Source: CAIKKG01 sp037444725
GTDB lineage: Bacteria > Patescibacteriota > Minisyncoccia > UBA6257 > GWB1-50-10
DNA: 27,633 nucleotides
Reading direction: 5' to 3'
NCBI GenBank assembly: GCA_037444725.1
Contig: JBBILW010000006.1
Span: forward strand, 1-27,633
Of this stretch, positions 8,017-16,027 are shown in pieces (positions within the stretch are counted from its first letter, which is position 1; every line of letters begins with the position of its first letter). A program made the position numbers and the translations under genes. The notes under the pieces are model-generated. The model had not been told where the DNA came from, ran no database searches, and worked only from the letters and a program-made list of their open reading frames with translations.

Positions 8017-8035
8017 GTTAAAACAAAATCTCTCC

Positions 8036-8896
8036 TTACTCGTGTTCCGAGCGTATCCTCTTTCCTAATGTTCGGAGTTCGGCAAGCGCCGCTTTCGCCT
8101 GTTCCTTATTTGGCGGCTTTCCATGCCATGAATAATCATTCTCCATGAAACTCACGCCCTTCCCCGGAATAGTATGCGCGATGATAAGCGTCGGCTGCTC
8201 ATGGATGGCCATTGCTTCATACACCGCATCGATAAACCGCTCAATGCTGTGACCATCAACTTCGATGACGTGCCAGCGGAACGCCTCGTATTTCGCGCGA
8301 ATTGATTCGAGCGGCATTACCTGCTCCGTGAATCCGTCTATCTGGATATTGTTGCGGTCCATGACTGCAGTAAGATTCGAAAGCCTGTTTTTGCCCGCAA
8401 ACATAACCGCTTCCCAGATATTGCCCTCCTGCTGTTCGCCGTCGGACATAAGACAGTACACGCGATGCTTCTCATTATTGAGCCGCGCCGCAAGTGCCAT
8501 GCCGATAGCCTGCGAAAGTCCGGAGCCAAGAGGCCCCGAGGTTGTTTCAACGCCGGGCAAACTTCCGCGATGCGGATGGCCCTGCAAGCGCGTATGAAGC
8601 TTCCGGAGCGTATAGAGCTCTTCAAGCGGGAAATAGCCGGCGTACGCCATCGCGACATACATCACGGGGCAAATATGGCCATTCGAAAGAACGAGGCGGT
8701 CGCGGAGAGGCCAATCCGGCTTCTTCGGATTGTGATTTAACACATGAAAATAAAGCGCAGTAAAAATATCCGCCATGCCAAGAGGTCCAGCTGAGTGGCC
8801 GGAGCCCGCCTCAAGAAGAACGTTAATAAGACGCTCGCGAATACGATTCGCCATCTCTTCGAGATGTTTCAGTTTTTTCTCGTGCAGCGGTTCCAT
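8036..8896 (-). CDS. Transketolase, N-terminal half
   Basis: This is the diphosphate-binding half of the split transketolase. GSGHSAGPLGMADI, GSGLSQAIGMALA and the ThDP motif beginning SDGEQQEGN and ending DRNN are visible; the usual first Gly of GDG is Ser. With its partner it performs the non-oxidative pentose-phosphate reactions. I chose the ATG at 8896. An upstream in-frame TTG at 8905 lies only 2 nt after a consensus -10 and would be untranslatable from that promoter. Split transketolases are common in archaea and CPR bacteria. Confidence 0.93.
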   Translation of the reverse strand: MEPLHEKKLKHLEEMANRIRERLINVLLEAGSGHSAGPLGMADIFTALYFHVLNHNPKKPDWPLRDRLVLSNGHICPVMYVAMAYAGYFPLEELYTLRKLHTRLQGHPHRGSLPGVETTSGPLGSGLSQAIGMALAARLNNEKHRVYCLMSDGEQQEGNIWEAVMFAGKNRLSNLTAVMDRNNIQIDGFTEQVMPLESIRAKYEAFRWHVIEVDGHSIERFIDAVYEAMAIHEQPTLIIAHTIPGKGVSFMENDYSWHGKPPNKEQAKAALAELRTLGKRIRSEHE

Positions 8897-8907
8897 TTGT
8901 CTCAACT

Positions 8908-8916
8908 ATTATAGCA
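8908..8916 (-). promoter_or_regulatory. Extended -10 promoter for the transketolase genes
   Basis: TGC followed by TATAAT (hexamer 8908-8913) is an extended -10. It lies 11 nt before the ATG at 8896 and directly after the pilin stop codon. No -35 is evident. Confidence 0.6.
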
Positions 8917-8929
8917 TGTGCGCCGCAAG

Positions 8930-10210
8930 TTACTTTGAAGCGTTGTAGAGCGCGGATACTTCTGCGGGTGAAAGCGCACGATTGTAAATGCGCACATCGT
9001 CGATCTTCCCCGGCGTAAAATAGTTTCCCATATTCGACCCGATTCTTAAGTTCGAATTGGAAACCTGCATTGCAACCGGACCGTTGCCCTTGCTTATGAA
9101 TGCGCCATTCATGTAGAGCTTCAATCTATCAGTTGCGACCAGCGATGAATCATAGACTCCGACTAGGTGATACCAGGAACTCGCCGGAAATGGCTGCGTG
9201 CCCGAATTTATTGCATAGTGCGTTGTTGCGTCATCAACGTAAAAATATACCGCATTAGGCACATTGGCGGTCATAAAATATCCGCCTGTGGGACCGCCCC
9301 GCTTGCTTACAATATAATCACCCCCATTTATGCCGTTCCCGGGAAGATTTATCCACATCGACATTGTTACCGCGTTCGTCGGATTGAGCGTCGACGTTCC
9401 GTATCCTACATCAACATAATTACTCGAACCGTCGAAGGTAAGGCAGCGTCCAACTTTACAGCTCGAAGCAGACGTCCACACCGGACTATTGAACAACGTT
9501 CCTGTATTACCGTTTCCCGACGAATCCGCAGTCGTCGTTCCCGAGCCCTCATCCATCTTCCACCAGCCGACAAGTCCCGTGTCATTTACGGGATTCAGGG
9601 ACATGTTCGAACCAACCTCGTAAAGCACCGAGGAATTACCACCGTCGGTAGAGGCCTTGTCGGCGGTTCCTCCATAACGGCTCTTTTGAGATTCAAGCGA
9701 TGAAGTAAGCTCCCACGAACCACCGGGAATGTACGAGTAATAATTGCCCGATGAGGTGGTGTTAACAGGATCAAGAGGAAGGCGGGGAAGCGGAGAGCCG
9801 GTCGAAAGCGAGGAAAGATTAGCAGGAATCCAGCCCGTGCCATCGACGCGCGTATAGGTCGAGGTAGAAGCACACGCATATGTGTAGCCTGATGGCAACG
9901 CAGGCAACCCAACATTTGCGCACGTTGGAGACGTATCAGGAATCGAAACATACACGGTATTCGCCGTACCAAACGACGCACTCACCTGGTCTACCTGGAG
10001 AAGACCGAGCGCATGATTGATAGCGGCCAAATCTGAAAGCCGCGACGCATCTCTCCCCTGCCTTAATAGTTCAGCCGGGTTAATAACGACAACAATGACC
10101 GTCGCAAGGACGGCCATAATCGCGATGACCACAAGGAGCTCGATAAGCGTAAAGGCCGTAGTTTCCCGAAAAAAGATTTTTAAAAAATTAACGCGCCGCC
10201 TCATATGCAT
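8930..10210 (-). CDS. Type IV pilin-like protein fused to a LamG domain
   Basis: A 426-residue prepilin-like protein. After a basic leader (residues 1-19) comes the class III cleavage and methylation motif FTLIELLVVIAIMA, with Glu at +5 of the mature protein and a hydrophobic helix to about residue 45. The residue before the cut is Ala19, not the usual Gly. A serine/threonine-rich pilin body follows (45-220), then a concanavalin-like LamG domain from about 225 to the end (GLVGWWKMDEGSG, CLTFDGSSNYVDVG, GKIDDVRIYNRALSPAE). LamG-type domains bind glycans or proteins. I infer a minor or tip pilin that presents an adhesin. Its ATG overlaps the rpe stop (TAATG), so expression is coupled to a pentose-phosphate gene. 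An alternative ATG lies two codons in. Confidence 0.9.
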   Translation of the reverse strand: MHMRRRVNFLKIFFRETTAFTLIELLVVIAIMAVLATVIVVVINPAELLRQGRDASRLSDLAAINHALGLLQVDQVSASFGTANTVYVSIPDTSPTCANVGLPALPSGYTYACASTSTYTRVDGTGWIPANLSSLSTGSPLPRLPLDPVNTTSSGNYYSYIPGGSWELTSSLESQKSRYGGTADKASTDGGNSSVLYEVGSNMSLNPVNDTGLVGWWKMDEGSGTTTADSSGNGNTGTLFNSPVWTSASSCKVGRCLTFDGSSNYVDVGYGTSTLNPTNAVTMSMWINLPGNGINGGDYIVSKRGGPTGGYFMTANVPNAVYFYVDDATTHYAINSGTQPFPASSWYHLVGVYDSSLVATDRLKLYMNGAFISKGNGPVAMQVSNSNLRIGSNMGNYFTPGKIDDVRIYNRALSPAEVSALYNASK

Positions 10211-10872
10211 TACGCGCGTCCCAATTCTTCGAATGCCGCGCGCGGTTCCTCGCTTCCGAAAATATACGAAGCCGCAGTAACGATATTCGCACCCGCCGCG
10301 CGCACACGCGACGCGATGAGCGGATTGACGCCTCCATCGACTTCAATATCCGCTTGCCGCGTCTTGCCGCGCAGCGCCGTGACTTTCCCCACGATACGGT
10401 CATCAAACGTCTGCCCGGAAAGTCCGGGAACAACCGCAAGCAATTGAAACGCATTCACGGTCTCAAGATACGGATACAACTCCTCGACGGCCGTGTCGGG
10501 ATTTTCTGACAACATGAGCTCCACGCCGTAATCTGCGCATTTCCGCCTGATATCGAAAAACACGTCCTCACTCCTTCCCATGAGTGCTTCAACGTGCACG
10601 ATGATGCGCTGCACGCCTGCCGTAAGCCACGCATCAACGAGTTGCTCGGGATGCGACGCCATAAGATGCACCTCGAGTTTCATTCCCGCATCGTGATAGT
10701 TCTGCGCCTCTCCCCAGGTTGGATTCGTGGAGAACTCGCCGTCGGTTATATCGACATGCACCCACTCTGCGCCAAACTCGCGGGCCATGCGTAATTTGCG
10801 CTGCACGCATGCTTCGTCCACGCAATTGACCGCCGGTATCGCAAGAAATTTATGATTCGTCGTCTTCTCCAT
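10210..10872 (-). CDS. rpe: Ribulose-phosphate 3-epimerase
   Basis: This TIM-barrel enzyme interconverts ribulose 5-phosphate and xylulose 5-phosphate. Metal and acid-base residues are visible in WVHVDITDG, LEVHLMASHP and DIEVDGGVN, and the phosphate-binding loop as VVPGLSGQTF (usually NPGFGGQ). The N-terminal motif normally APSIL is AIPAVN, so the conserved Ser is absent and the protein is a divergent member. Its start lies 23 nt inside the end of rpiB and its stop overlaps the pilin start. Length 220 is typical. Confidence 0.85.
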   Translation of the reverse strand: MEKTTNHKFLAIPAVNCVDEACVQRKLRMAREFGAEWVHVDITDGEFSTNPTWGEAQNYHDAGMKLEVHLMASHPEQLVDAWLTAGVQRIIVHVEALMGRSEDVFFDIRRKCADYGVELMLSENPDTAVEELYPYLETVNAFQLLAVVPGLSGQTFDDRIVGKVTALRGKTRQADIEVDGGVNPLIASRVRAAGANIVTAASYIFGSEEPRAAFEELGRA

Positions 10873-11338
10873 GAACAGGCTTAAAGGATTTCAACTCCAA
10901 CTGCGAAATTTTTTCGAGCCGTCTCCGGTGGCGCTCCTCATCCGAATACGGGGTCTGTATCCAAGTCAGCACGATTTTTTTCGCCGCATCCGGATCTGTA
11001 AGATAGTCGGCACCAAGACACAACACATTCGCATCGTCATCCGTCCTGCTGTCGTATGCCTGGTCGGATGTCGCGACAAGCGCCGCACGCACATTCAAAA
11101 ATTTATTGGCGACCACGCACATGCCGACGCCGGAGCCGCACAACAAAATGCCGCGGTTGCTTTCGTAGTCCCTGCTCACCCGCTCCGCCACGCGGATGCC
11201 GTAATCCACGTAATCATCCTGTTCGTTATACGTCTCGTCGCCCACATCGACTACTGCATAGCCGTTAAACTTCAGCGCTTCCACAAGTGCTTTTTTGAGC
11301 GCGAACCCCCTATGGTCTGCGCCGATATAAATAACCAT
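10850..11338 (-). CDS. rpiB: Ribose-5-phosphate isomerase B
   Basis: This is the RpiB/LacAB-type isomerase for ribose 5-phosphate and ribulose 5-phosphate. GADHRGFALKKAL at the N-terminus, GILLCGSGVGMCVVANK (holding the active-site Cys) and NVRAALV are characteristic. At 162 residues it is slightly longer than the usual 145-150 because of a charged C-terminal tail, which overlaps rpe by 23 nt. It is the first gene of the tightly packed rpiB-rpe-pilin run and starts 7 nt after a perfect TATAAT. Confidence 0.94.
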   Translation of the reverse strand: MVIYIGADHRGFALKKALVEALKFNGYAVVDVGDETYNEQDDYVDYGIRVAERVSRDYESNRGILLCGSGVGMCVVANKFLNVRAALVATSDQAYDSRTDDDANVLCLGADYLTDPDAAKKIVLTWIQTPYSDEERHRRRLEKISQLELKSFKPVHGEDDES

Positions 11339-11345
11339 TACTACT

Positions 11346-11374
11346 ATTATAGCCGAACCTCCTCCGGCTGGAAA
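11346..11374 (-). promoter_or_regulatory. Promoter for rpiB-rpe-pilin
   Basis: TATAAT (11346-11351) with a weak TTTCCA 17 bp upstream (11369-11374), inside the 3' end of the CapA-like gene. The -10 ends 7 nt before the rpiB ATG, placing the expected transcription start at or next to the A of ATG. Confidence 0.65.
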
Positions 11375-12387
11375 TCGCCGTTGATATGGATAGGACGCGT
11401 GCGTACCGCTTCAATCGCCTTGTGCGCAATGCGTACTTCAAGCATCTCGCCCTTATTCGTTGCTTCTGAAAAATTCTGGTCGAATACGAAATTGCCGAGA
11501 CTATACGCTATCCAGCCGCCGTGGTATTGCTCGACTTCTTCCGTAACGTGCGGATGAGTACCCACCACAAGACTCGCACCCGCGTCGATGAGTGCGCGGC
11601 CCACGTCCTGCTGTGCGGAAGTTGCATGTGCGCGATACTCCTCACCCCAATGTATAAGCACCACAACGATATCAGCGTCCATTTTTGCATTTCGGATGGC
11701 GTCCGCTATTCCCGCCGGGTCAAAATGACTGATACCGGCCGTGCTGCTATTTGCCTCAAATGATTTGGGAAGAAGGCCGGTATAATTGAGTAGAGCCACG
11801 CGTCCGCCTTTCGCATTGATAATGAGCGGTTCGTTCGCTTCCGCCTCATTGCGGCCCGCGCCGATAGTACTCACACCCGCGGACTGAAGTAAGGCGACAG
11901 TATCCGAAAGCGCGGCGCGCCCCCAATCCATAATGTGATTATTCGCAAGACCAAGCACTTTAAATCCCGCGGATATCAGTCCATCCACCACGCGCGGATT
12001 TGCGCGGAATGAAATCGGATTTCCCCAGTCTTCCCCGTGCGCGGAAATCGGCCCTTCAAGATTACCGATAAGAACATCCGCCTCATGCGTCGAACTCGCG
12101 ATAAGTGAAAAAGGAAATGAAGGATCGTCATGACGCACGATTCTTGCCCCTACGCCACGCGAGAGCATTACGTCTCCGACAAAGAGAAGCGTGCTTGAGG
12201 CCTCGCGCTCTTGCTTGGCTACGGTAGCCTCGTAGAGCGTGATGACGCGCGCCGCCTGGAGAGCAGATGCGTTTTGCGTATCCCGCGCAATGCGAAGTTC
12301 CCGCACGTAGTAAAAAAGCCCGCCGTAAGAAGCGACGAGCCCTGCAAGTACCGCACCAAGCAATATGCCGGTTACACGTTCGTGCAT
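11347..12387 (-). CDS. CapA-family metallophosphatase-like protein, membrane anchored
   Basis: A 346-residue protein. Residues 8-28 form one membrane segment, so the rest probably lies outside the cell. From about residue 66 it matches the CapA/PgsA family (PF09587), which has a calcineurin-like fold: LLFVGDVMLSRGVG, GNLEGPIS, GLANNHIMDWG, VLIHWGEEYR and VGTHPHV are the family's metal and active-site motifs. Family members act in poly-gamma-glutamate capsule formation, but many stand-alone versions have no known substrate, and no other capsule genes are visible here. It begins 16 nt after the gap stop codon and may be co-transcribed with gap. Confidence 0.88.
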   Translation of the reverse strand: MHERVTGILLGAVLAGLVASYGGLFYYVRELRIARDTQNASALQAARVITLYEATVAKQEREASSTLLFVGDVMLSRGVGARIVRHDDPSFPFSLIASSTHEADVLIGNLEGPISAHGEDWGNPISFRANPRVVDGLISAGFKVLGLANNHIMDWGRAALSDTVALLQSAGVSTIGAGRNEAEANEPLIINAKGGRVALLNYTGLLPKSFEANSSTAGISHFDPAGIADAIRNAKMDADIVVVLIHWGEEYRAHATSAQQDVGRALIDAGASLVVGTHPHVTEEVEQYHGGWIAYSLGNFVFDQNFSEATNKGEMLEVRIAHKAIEAVRTRPIHINGDFQPEEVRL

Positions 12388-12403
12388 GAATTTCTAAAAA
12401 GAT

Positions 12404-13420
12404 TTATAACAATGCCGCCACCCTCTTTGCGTGCTCCACCAATGTCGCCACGTATCCCGCTTCGTTGTCGTACCATGCCAAAACCTTCACAAGGTCTCCA
12501 TCGATGACTTTCGTGAATCCCAAATCAACAATAGAACCGAAAGGTTCGCCAAGCACGTCCGACGAAACAATCTGCTCATCGGTTACCTTCAAAATATTCT
12601 TCCACTTGGGATCTTTCGCCGCGTTGCGGAAAATGTCGTTTATTTCTTCAACGGTCGTTTTACGTTTTGACACAAACGTAATATCCGCGAGCGAGCCCGC
12701 AATGACCGGAACGCGGATGGCGATGCCGTCAAACTTACCCTCCAGCGAACGGAACGCGCGCGTAACCGCTATCGCAGCTCCCGTCGTAGAAGGAGACATA
12801 TTCTGCGCTGCTGCGCGGCCGCGGCGATAATCAGTCCCCTTCGTCGGCCCATCCACAATCGACTGCGTCGCTGTATAGGCGTGCGTGGTTGCGAGCACCG
12901 CCTTCACGATGCCGGGATTCTCCGCCATCACTTGTATAACAGGCGACGCGGCATTCGTGGTGCAAGAACCGTTCGAAGTAATAGAACACGTCTTCGCTTC
13001 CGCTTCGTTTACGCCAAGCAGCACTGTTTTCCCGAGAACGCCATCGGCATCTTTTGCGGGGGCGGTGATAACGACGCGCTTCGCGCCCGCATCCAAATGC
13101 ACTTTTGCTTTTTCGTATGACTCGAAAATACCCGTTGACTCGATGACAATATCGATTTTCAAATCTTTCCACGGGAGCAGTGCCGCATCCTTCTGCTGCA
13201 AAAAAAGAATTTCCTTTCCATCAACAATGAGCACGCCATCGCGTGTCTTAATCTCGCCGTTATAACGGCCGTACACCGTGTCATATTTCAGCAAATACGC
13301 GAGATTGCCCACATCGCCCAAATCATTGATAGCGACAACATTAAATTGCGGATCTTTTAACGCGTGTTTCAAAAAAAGCCTGCCGATGCGCCCAAAACCG
13401 TTGATTGCGATATTCACCAT
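12404..13420 (-). CDS. gap: Glyceraldehyde-3-phosphate dehydrogenase
   Basis: This enzyme oxidises glyceraldehyde 3-phosphate to 1,3-bisphosphoglycerate with NAD(P). The nucleotide-binding start INGFGRIGRLFLK and the catalytic segment SNGSCTTNAASPV, with the nucleophilic Cys, are clear; the usual NCLAP after the Cys motif is NAASP. TTHAYTATQ and the C-terminal WYDNEAGY also fit. Length 338 is normal. It completes the lower glycolytic link for the sugar-phosphate genes in the block. No Shine-Dalgarno is visible. Confidence 0.95.
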   Translation of the reverse strand: MVNIAINGFGRIGRLFLKHALKDPQFNVVAINDLGDVGNLAYLLKYDTVYGRYNGEIKTRDGVLIVDGKEILFLQQKDAALLPWKDLKIDIVIESTGIFESYEKAKVHLDAGAKRVVITAPAKDADGVLGKTVLLGVNEAEAKTCSITSNGSCTTNAASPVIQVMAENPGIVKAVLATTHAYTATQSIVDGPTKGTDYRRGRAAAQNMSPSTTGAAIAVTRAFRSLEGKFDGIAIRVPVIAGSLADITFVSKRKTTVEEINDIFRNAAKDPKWKNILKVTDEQIVSSDVLGEPFGSIVDLGFTKVIDGDLVKVLAWYDNEAGYVATLVEHAKRVAALL

Positions 13421-13429
13421 AATGTATTC

Positions 13430-13435
13430 AGTATA
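13430..13435 (-). promoter_or_regulatory. -10 element for gap
   Basis: TATACT ends 9 nt before the gap ATG at 13420. No convincing -35 was found. A leaderless or very short-leader mRNA is predicted. Confidence 0.45.
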
Positions 13436-13462
13436 GAAGATTGTCGCACGGCACGCGAGTGC

Positions 13463-14650
13463 TTATTCGCGGAAGCGCACATTCATGAGCGTGAGGAACA
13501 GCACGAGACCCGCAAACGACATGGTTGCCGCATATACGAATGCAGCCTGCGAGCTCACATACGTCCACAGGCCGCCCCCTATCGCGCCTGCAAGAAGCGC
13601 GGAAATGCCGATTGATGCGTTCAAAAAACCCTGCCCCGTTGCACGAATCTCCGGACCCACAAGCCGCGCCACCATGGCGCGTTGGATGCCATCAGTCGCC
13701 CCGTTAAAGAAACCGATGAACATGAACGGTACAAGAAGTGACCAAAAACCGTTCGCGGCGATGAGTAATATGTATGCCGCGAGCGCAAACATAAATCCAA
13801 TACTCACGATTTTGCGCTTACCGAACGAATCGGCGAACTGACCGAACGGAATCGACGCGAGTACGAATGAAAAATAGGAAACGAAGTAGAAGAATGTCGC
13901 AGACGTTGCACCAAGCCCGACTTCAGGCGCGCGGAGCACGATAAGCGGCAATGGAAGCGCCCCTAATCCGAACACGAACACCGAAATGAGAAACACGACG
14001 AATCGTCGGTTACCACGGAGCAATGCAAGGTCGAATTTCGGCGCGGCGATAGTTTCCGGGCGGCGCACCTCCTTCACAAAAAGGAACATGAACACTGCGA
14101 ACAATCCGAGCACGAACGCAATGAGAAATATCGAATGGTACGAGTAATACACGAGTGGCAGAAGCGCGAAAGCGATAAGAGGGCCGCCCGTTCCTCCAAT
14201 CGCGTCCATCATGCGGTGATAACCGAATGAACGGCTGATGGTCTCCGGTGAAGTGGACTCGCCTATCAACGCATCGCGGGGCGCGTCACGCATCCCCTTG
14301 CCCACACGGTCTATAACGCGCAGCGAAAATACCTGGCCCCATCCGGTAACAAGCGTAAGAAGCGGGCGGGTCGCAAGCGAAAGAACATACCCCGACACGG
14401 CAAATAATTTCCTGCGATTCAACAAATCCGAAATCCAGCCGAACACGATTTTTAAAACGCTGGCCACCGCATCCGCAACGCCTTCTATAACGCCGACGAC
14501 GACGACCGGCGCGCCAAGTATTTGCGTAATAAATACCGGCATCACCGATTGCACCATCTGCGATGAAAGGTCGTTCACCATGCTGACCAGCCCAAGAAGA
14601 AAGATATTACGGGGCAATCCCAATATTTTTGGTTCGTGTTCCTGAGACAT
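13463..14650 (-). CDS. Major facilitator superfamily transporter
   Basis: A 395-residue protein with about 11-12 hydrophobic segments. The loop GWISDLLNRRK after the second or third helix and the matching GQFADSFGKRK in the second half are the MFS loop signatures, and RVGKGMRDAPRDALIGE marks the centre of the first half. This overall pattern is typical of a drug- or metabolite-efflux type MFS group. The substrate is unknown. Its ATG lies 2 nt after the stop of the DUF192 gene, so the two are probably one operon. Confidence 0.88.
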   Translation of the reverse strand: MSQEHEPKILGLPRNIFLLGLVSMVNDLSSQMVQSVMPVFITQILGAPVVVVGVIEGVADAVASVLKIVFGWISDLLNRRKLFAVSGYVLSLATRPLLTLVTGWGQVFSLRVIDRVGKGMRDAPRDALIGESTSPETISRSFGYHRMMDAIGGTGGPLIAFALLPLVYYSYHSIFLIAFVLGLFAVFMFLFVKEVRRPETIAAPKFDLALLRGNRRFVVFLISVFVFGLGALPLPLIVLRAPEVGLGATSATFFYFVSYFSFVLASIPFGQFADSFGKRKIVSIGFMFALAAYILLIAANGFWSLLVPFMFIGFFNGATDGIQRAMVARLVGPEIRATGQGFLNASIGISALLAGAIGGGLWTYVSSQAAFVYAATMSFAGLVLFLTLMNVRFRE

Positions 14651-14652
14651 GG

Positions 14653-15135
14653 TTATTGGGTCTTATTATTGATTATTGCCACCGAGTCGCCCACACGAGC
14701 GCCGAGCGTTTTAACGCGTCCTGCCTGGAGCTCCAACACGCTGTCATCGAATGTTTCGGGAAAATAGTTTTTCAATTCGCTTGTCCTCGCTCCTATTTGC
14801 GGGTCTACATTTTCTTCGATACTCACGATTTTCCCGCTATTCATCCATACAATATCAATGGGAAACTGCATGTCTTTCATCCAGAAACCATGCAACCCCT
14901 GGCTATCGAACACAAAAAGCATGCCTTTGTCGGCATCGATGCTACTCCTCCCACCAAGGCCTCTTTCTCGCGCCGCTTCAGTGGAAACTACTTCTGCCCG
15001 TATGGTTTGTCCGTTAATCACGACATCCGCCATGCCGGACCCCGGCGAAGAAGAACCGTTTACGTATAAAATATAAGCGCCCGCAATAATCAAACACGCA
15101 ACGACTCCCGATATTCCAATCGCAACTTTCTTCAT
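14653..15135 (-). CDS. DUF192-family exported protein
   Basis: A 160-residue protein starting at the ATG at 15135, chosen because it gives a normal basic start (MKKVAIG) and a membrane anchor at residues 5-25. A longer in-frame start at 15219 would overlap the upstream methyltransferase gene. Residues 45-155 match DUF192: EAARERGLGGR, KGMLFVFD, HGFWMKDMQFPIDIVW and VLELQAG are family hallmarks. DUF192 proteins are small beta-rich, usually exported, and of unknown function. The gene is followed by the MFS transporter after 2 nt. A TATACT at 15149-15154 lies 13 nt before the start. Confidence 0.85.
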   Translation of the reverse strand: MKKVAIGISGVVACLIIAGAYILYVNGSSSPGSGMADVVINGQTIRAEVVSTEAARERGLGGRSSIDADKGMLFVFDSQGLHGFWMKDMQFPIDIVWMNSGKIVSIEENVDPQIGARTSELKNYFPETFDDSVLELQAGRVKTLGARVGDSVAIINNKTQ

Positions 15136-15154
15136 GGCGTTACTTTCAAGTATA

Positions 15155-15625
15155 TCAGTACTGGATGCCGTATGCGACGACGCCGAACGCGACGGAAACA
15201 TTGAGCGACTCTTTGCCACCGCGCATGGGAATTTCGATTACCTCGTCAGCAAGCTTAAGCACTCGTGCGGGGATACCCTTCACCTCATTCCCCATAATAA
15301 GCGCAATATTTTGTTTTCTCTTGCGAAGTGTAGTGTAGGAAACGGAACGCTTCGACTGTTCAACCGCTACGATATGGAATCCTTCACGTTTTAATTTTTG
15401 TATGGTTCTTCCAATCGATTTCGATTCTTCCCATGCAATGAAATGTTCCGCGCCCAGCGCAACTTTATTAAACTCTTCGCGCACCTTGCCGAATCGGTCA
15501 TGCGGCGAAGGCGTTATGCCGCACAGATACATTTTTTGTATGCCGGCGGAATCTGCGGTTCTAAACATCGAGCCCACATTATGCACGCTGCGGATGTCGG
15601 CAAGGACCGCAACTATTGTTCTCAT
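15155..15625 (-). CDS. SpoU/TrmH-family RNA methyltransferase
   Basis: A 156-residue SPOUT-class methyltransferase that would use S-adenosylmethionine to methylate a ribose 2'-OH in tRNA or rRNA. The RNA-binding start RSVHNVGSMFRTADSAG and the knot motifs ALIMGNEVKGI and EIPMRGGKESLNVSVA, which bind the cofactor, are all present. It lacks the extra N-terminal domain of larger RNA methyltransferases, so it is of the minimal TrmL/TrmH kind; the target is not deducible. It ends with TGA, 19 nt before the DUF192 gene. Confidence 0.9.
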   Translation of the reverse strand: MRTIVAVLADIRSVHNVGSMFRTADSAGIQKMYLCGITPSPHDRFGKVREEFNKVALGAEHFIAWEESKSIGRTIQKLKREGFHIVAVEQSKRSVSYTTLRKRKQNIALIMGNEVKGIPARVLKLADEVIEIPMRGGKESLNVSVAFGVVAYGIQY

Positions 15626-15632
15626 AAATCAA

Positions 15633-15641
15633 ATAATACCA
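15633..15641 (-). promoter_or_regulatory. Extended -10 promoter for the RNA methyltransferase gene
   Basis: TGG then TATTAT (hexamer 15633-15638) ends 7 nt before the ATG at 15625. It immediately follows the T-run of the terminator at 15658-15690. Confidence 0.6.
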
Positions 15642-15657
15642 CGGGATAAAAAGAAAA

Positions 15658-15690
15658 TGCCCCATTCCGTCAGGTCGACGAAATGGGGCA
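15658..15690 (-). terminator. Strong terminator downstream of the tRNA-like pair
   Basis: A 14-bp stem (15658-15671 with 15677-15690, one G-U pair) and a 5-nt loop, followed on the minus strand by TTTTCTTTTT. It closes the last island cassette. Confidence 0.85.
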
Positions 15691-15806
15691 CTCCGGGCGC
15701 CGCGGGCGGCCGGAACTGCAAAGGAAAGAGCCATCCCGAATGGGCGCGCCACGCAACGAAAACTCCAAGGTGAGTCACGCTCGAGTGCCATCTTTCCAGT
15801 GCAGAA
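15691..15806 (-). other. Stretch between the tRNA-like pair and its terminator
   Basis: About 115 nt, GC-rich, apparently transcribed with the tRNA-like pair. I see no T-arm of a further tRNA and no reading frame with a ribosome binding site. It may be trailer sequence removed during maturation. Confidence 0.4.
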
Positions 15807-15883
15807 AAGGCAAGGAGGATTCGAACCCCCGCAATCCTTCATGGATGCATCCATGAAGCTCACAGCCAGTGAGAAGTTGCCAT
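15807..15883 (-). tRNA. tRNA-like gene 1, abnormal anticodon arm
   Basis: The T-arm is clear (GGGGG, TTCGAAT, CCTCC at the 3' side), the acceptor pairs GGCAA with TTGCC, and a D-arm CTCA/TGAG encloses CTGGCTG. The region where the anticodon arm belongs is a perfect 22-nt palindrome (15837-15858), too long for the normal 17-nt arm; it would give a stem of about eight pairs and a loop ATGCAT. That loop reads U followed by GCA (Cys), but the geometry is not standard, so the isotype is open. It may be a degenerate or phage-type tRNA. It lies 3-4 nt after tRNA-like gene 2 and shares its promoter. Confidence 0.5.
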
Positions 15884-15886
15884 TAA

Positions 15887-15962
15887 TCGGAGGGAGAGGA
15901 TTTGAACCTCCGGCCTGCACCTGACACGCAGATGCTGCTCTACCAGGCTGAGCTACCCTCCG
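15887..15962 (-). tRNA. tRNA gene 2, isotype unresolved, long anticodon arm
   Basis: A complete cloverleaf can be drawn: acceptor CGGAGGG/CCCTCCG with discriminator A, TA at positions 8-9, D-arm GCTC-AGCCTGGTA-GAGC, variable loop AGGCC, and T-arm GGAGG-TTCAAAT-CCTCT. The anticodon arm is 19 nt instead of 17. The best pairing, GCATCTG with CAGGTGC, leaves only CGTGT in the loop; a five-pair stem leaves a 9-nt loop. A U followed by GTC (Asp) is present but not in standard register. CCA is not encoded. A near-consensus promoter lies just upstream, so the gene is probably expressed. Confidence 0.65.
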
Positions 15963-15986
15963 AAAGTGGTAAAACGAACTGCGCAC

Positions 15987-16015
15987 ATAGTAAACAATAA
16001 TTGAAAATATGTCAA
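15987..16015 (-). promoter_or_regulatory. Near-consensus promoter for the tRNA-like pair
   Basis: TTGACA (16010-16015), 17-bp spacer, TACTAT (15987-15992). The -10 is 24 nt before the first tRNA base. The promoter abuts the terminator of the preceding cassette. Confidence 0.85.
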
Positions 16016-16027
16016 TGGAGCATAAGG

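Noticed and set aside
15629..15778. 49-codon GTG-started frame on the minus strand below the tRNA-like genes
   Set aside because: It has no ribosome binding site and runs through the terminator stem and the -10 of the RNA methyltransferase gene.
15887..15962. Reading of the second tRNA as a UCA (selenocysteine or suppressor) tRNA
   Set aside because: TCA is present in the loop region but no U33 precedes it, the acceptor and variable arms are not of the selenocysteine type, and UGA is used here as a stop.
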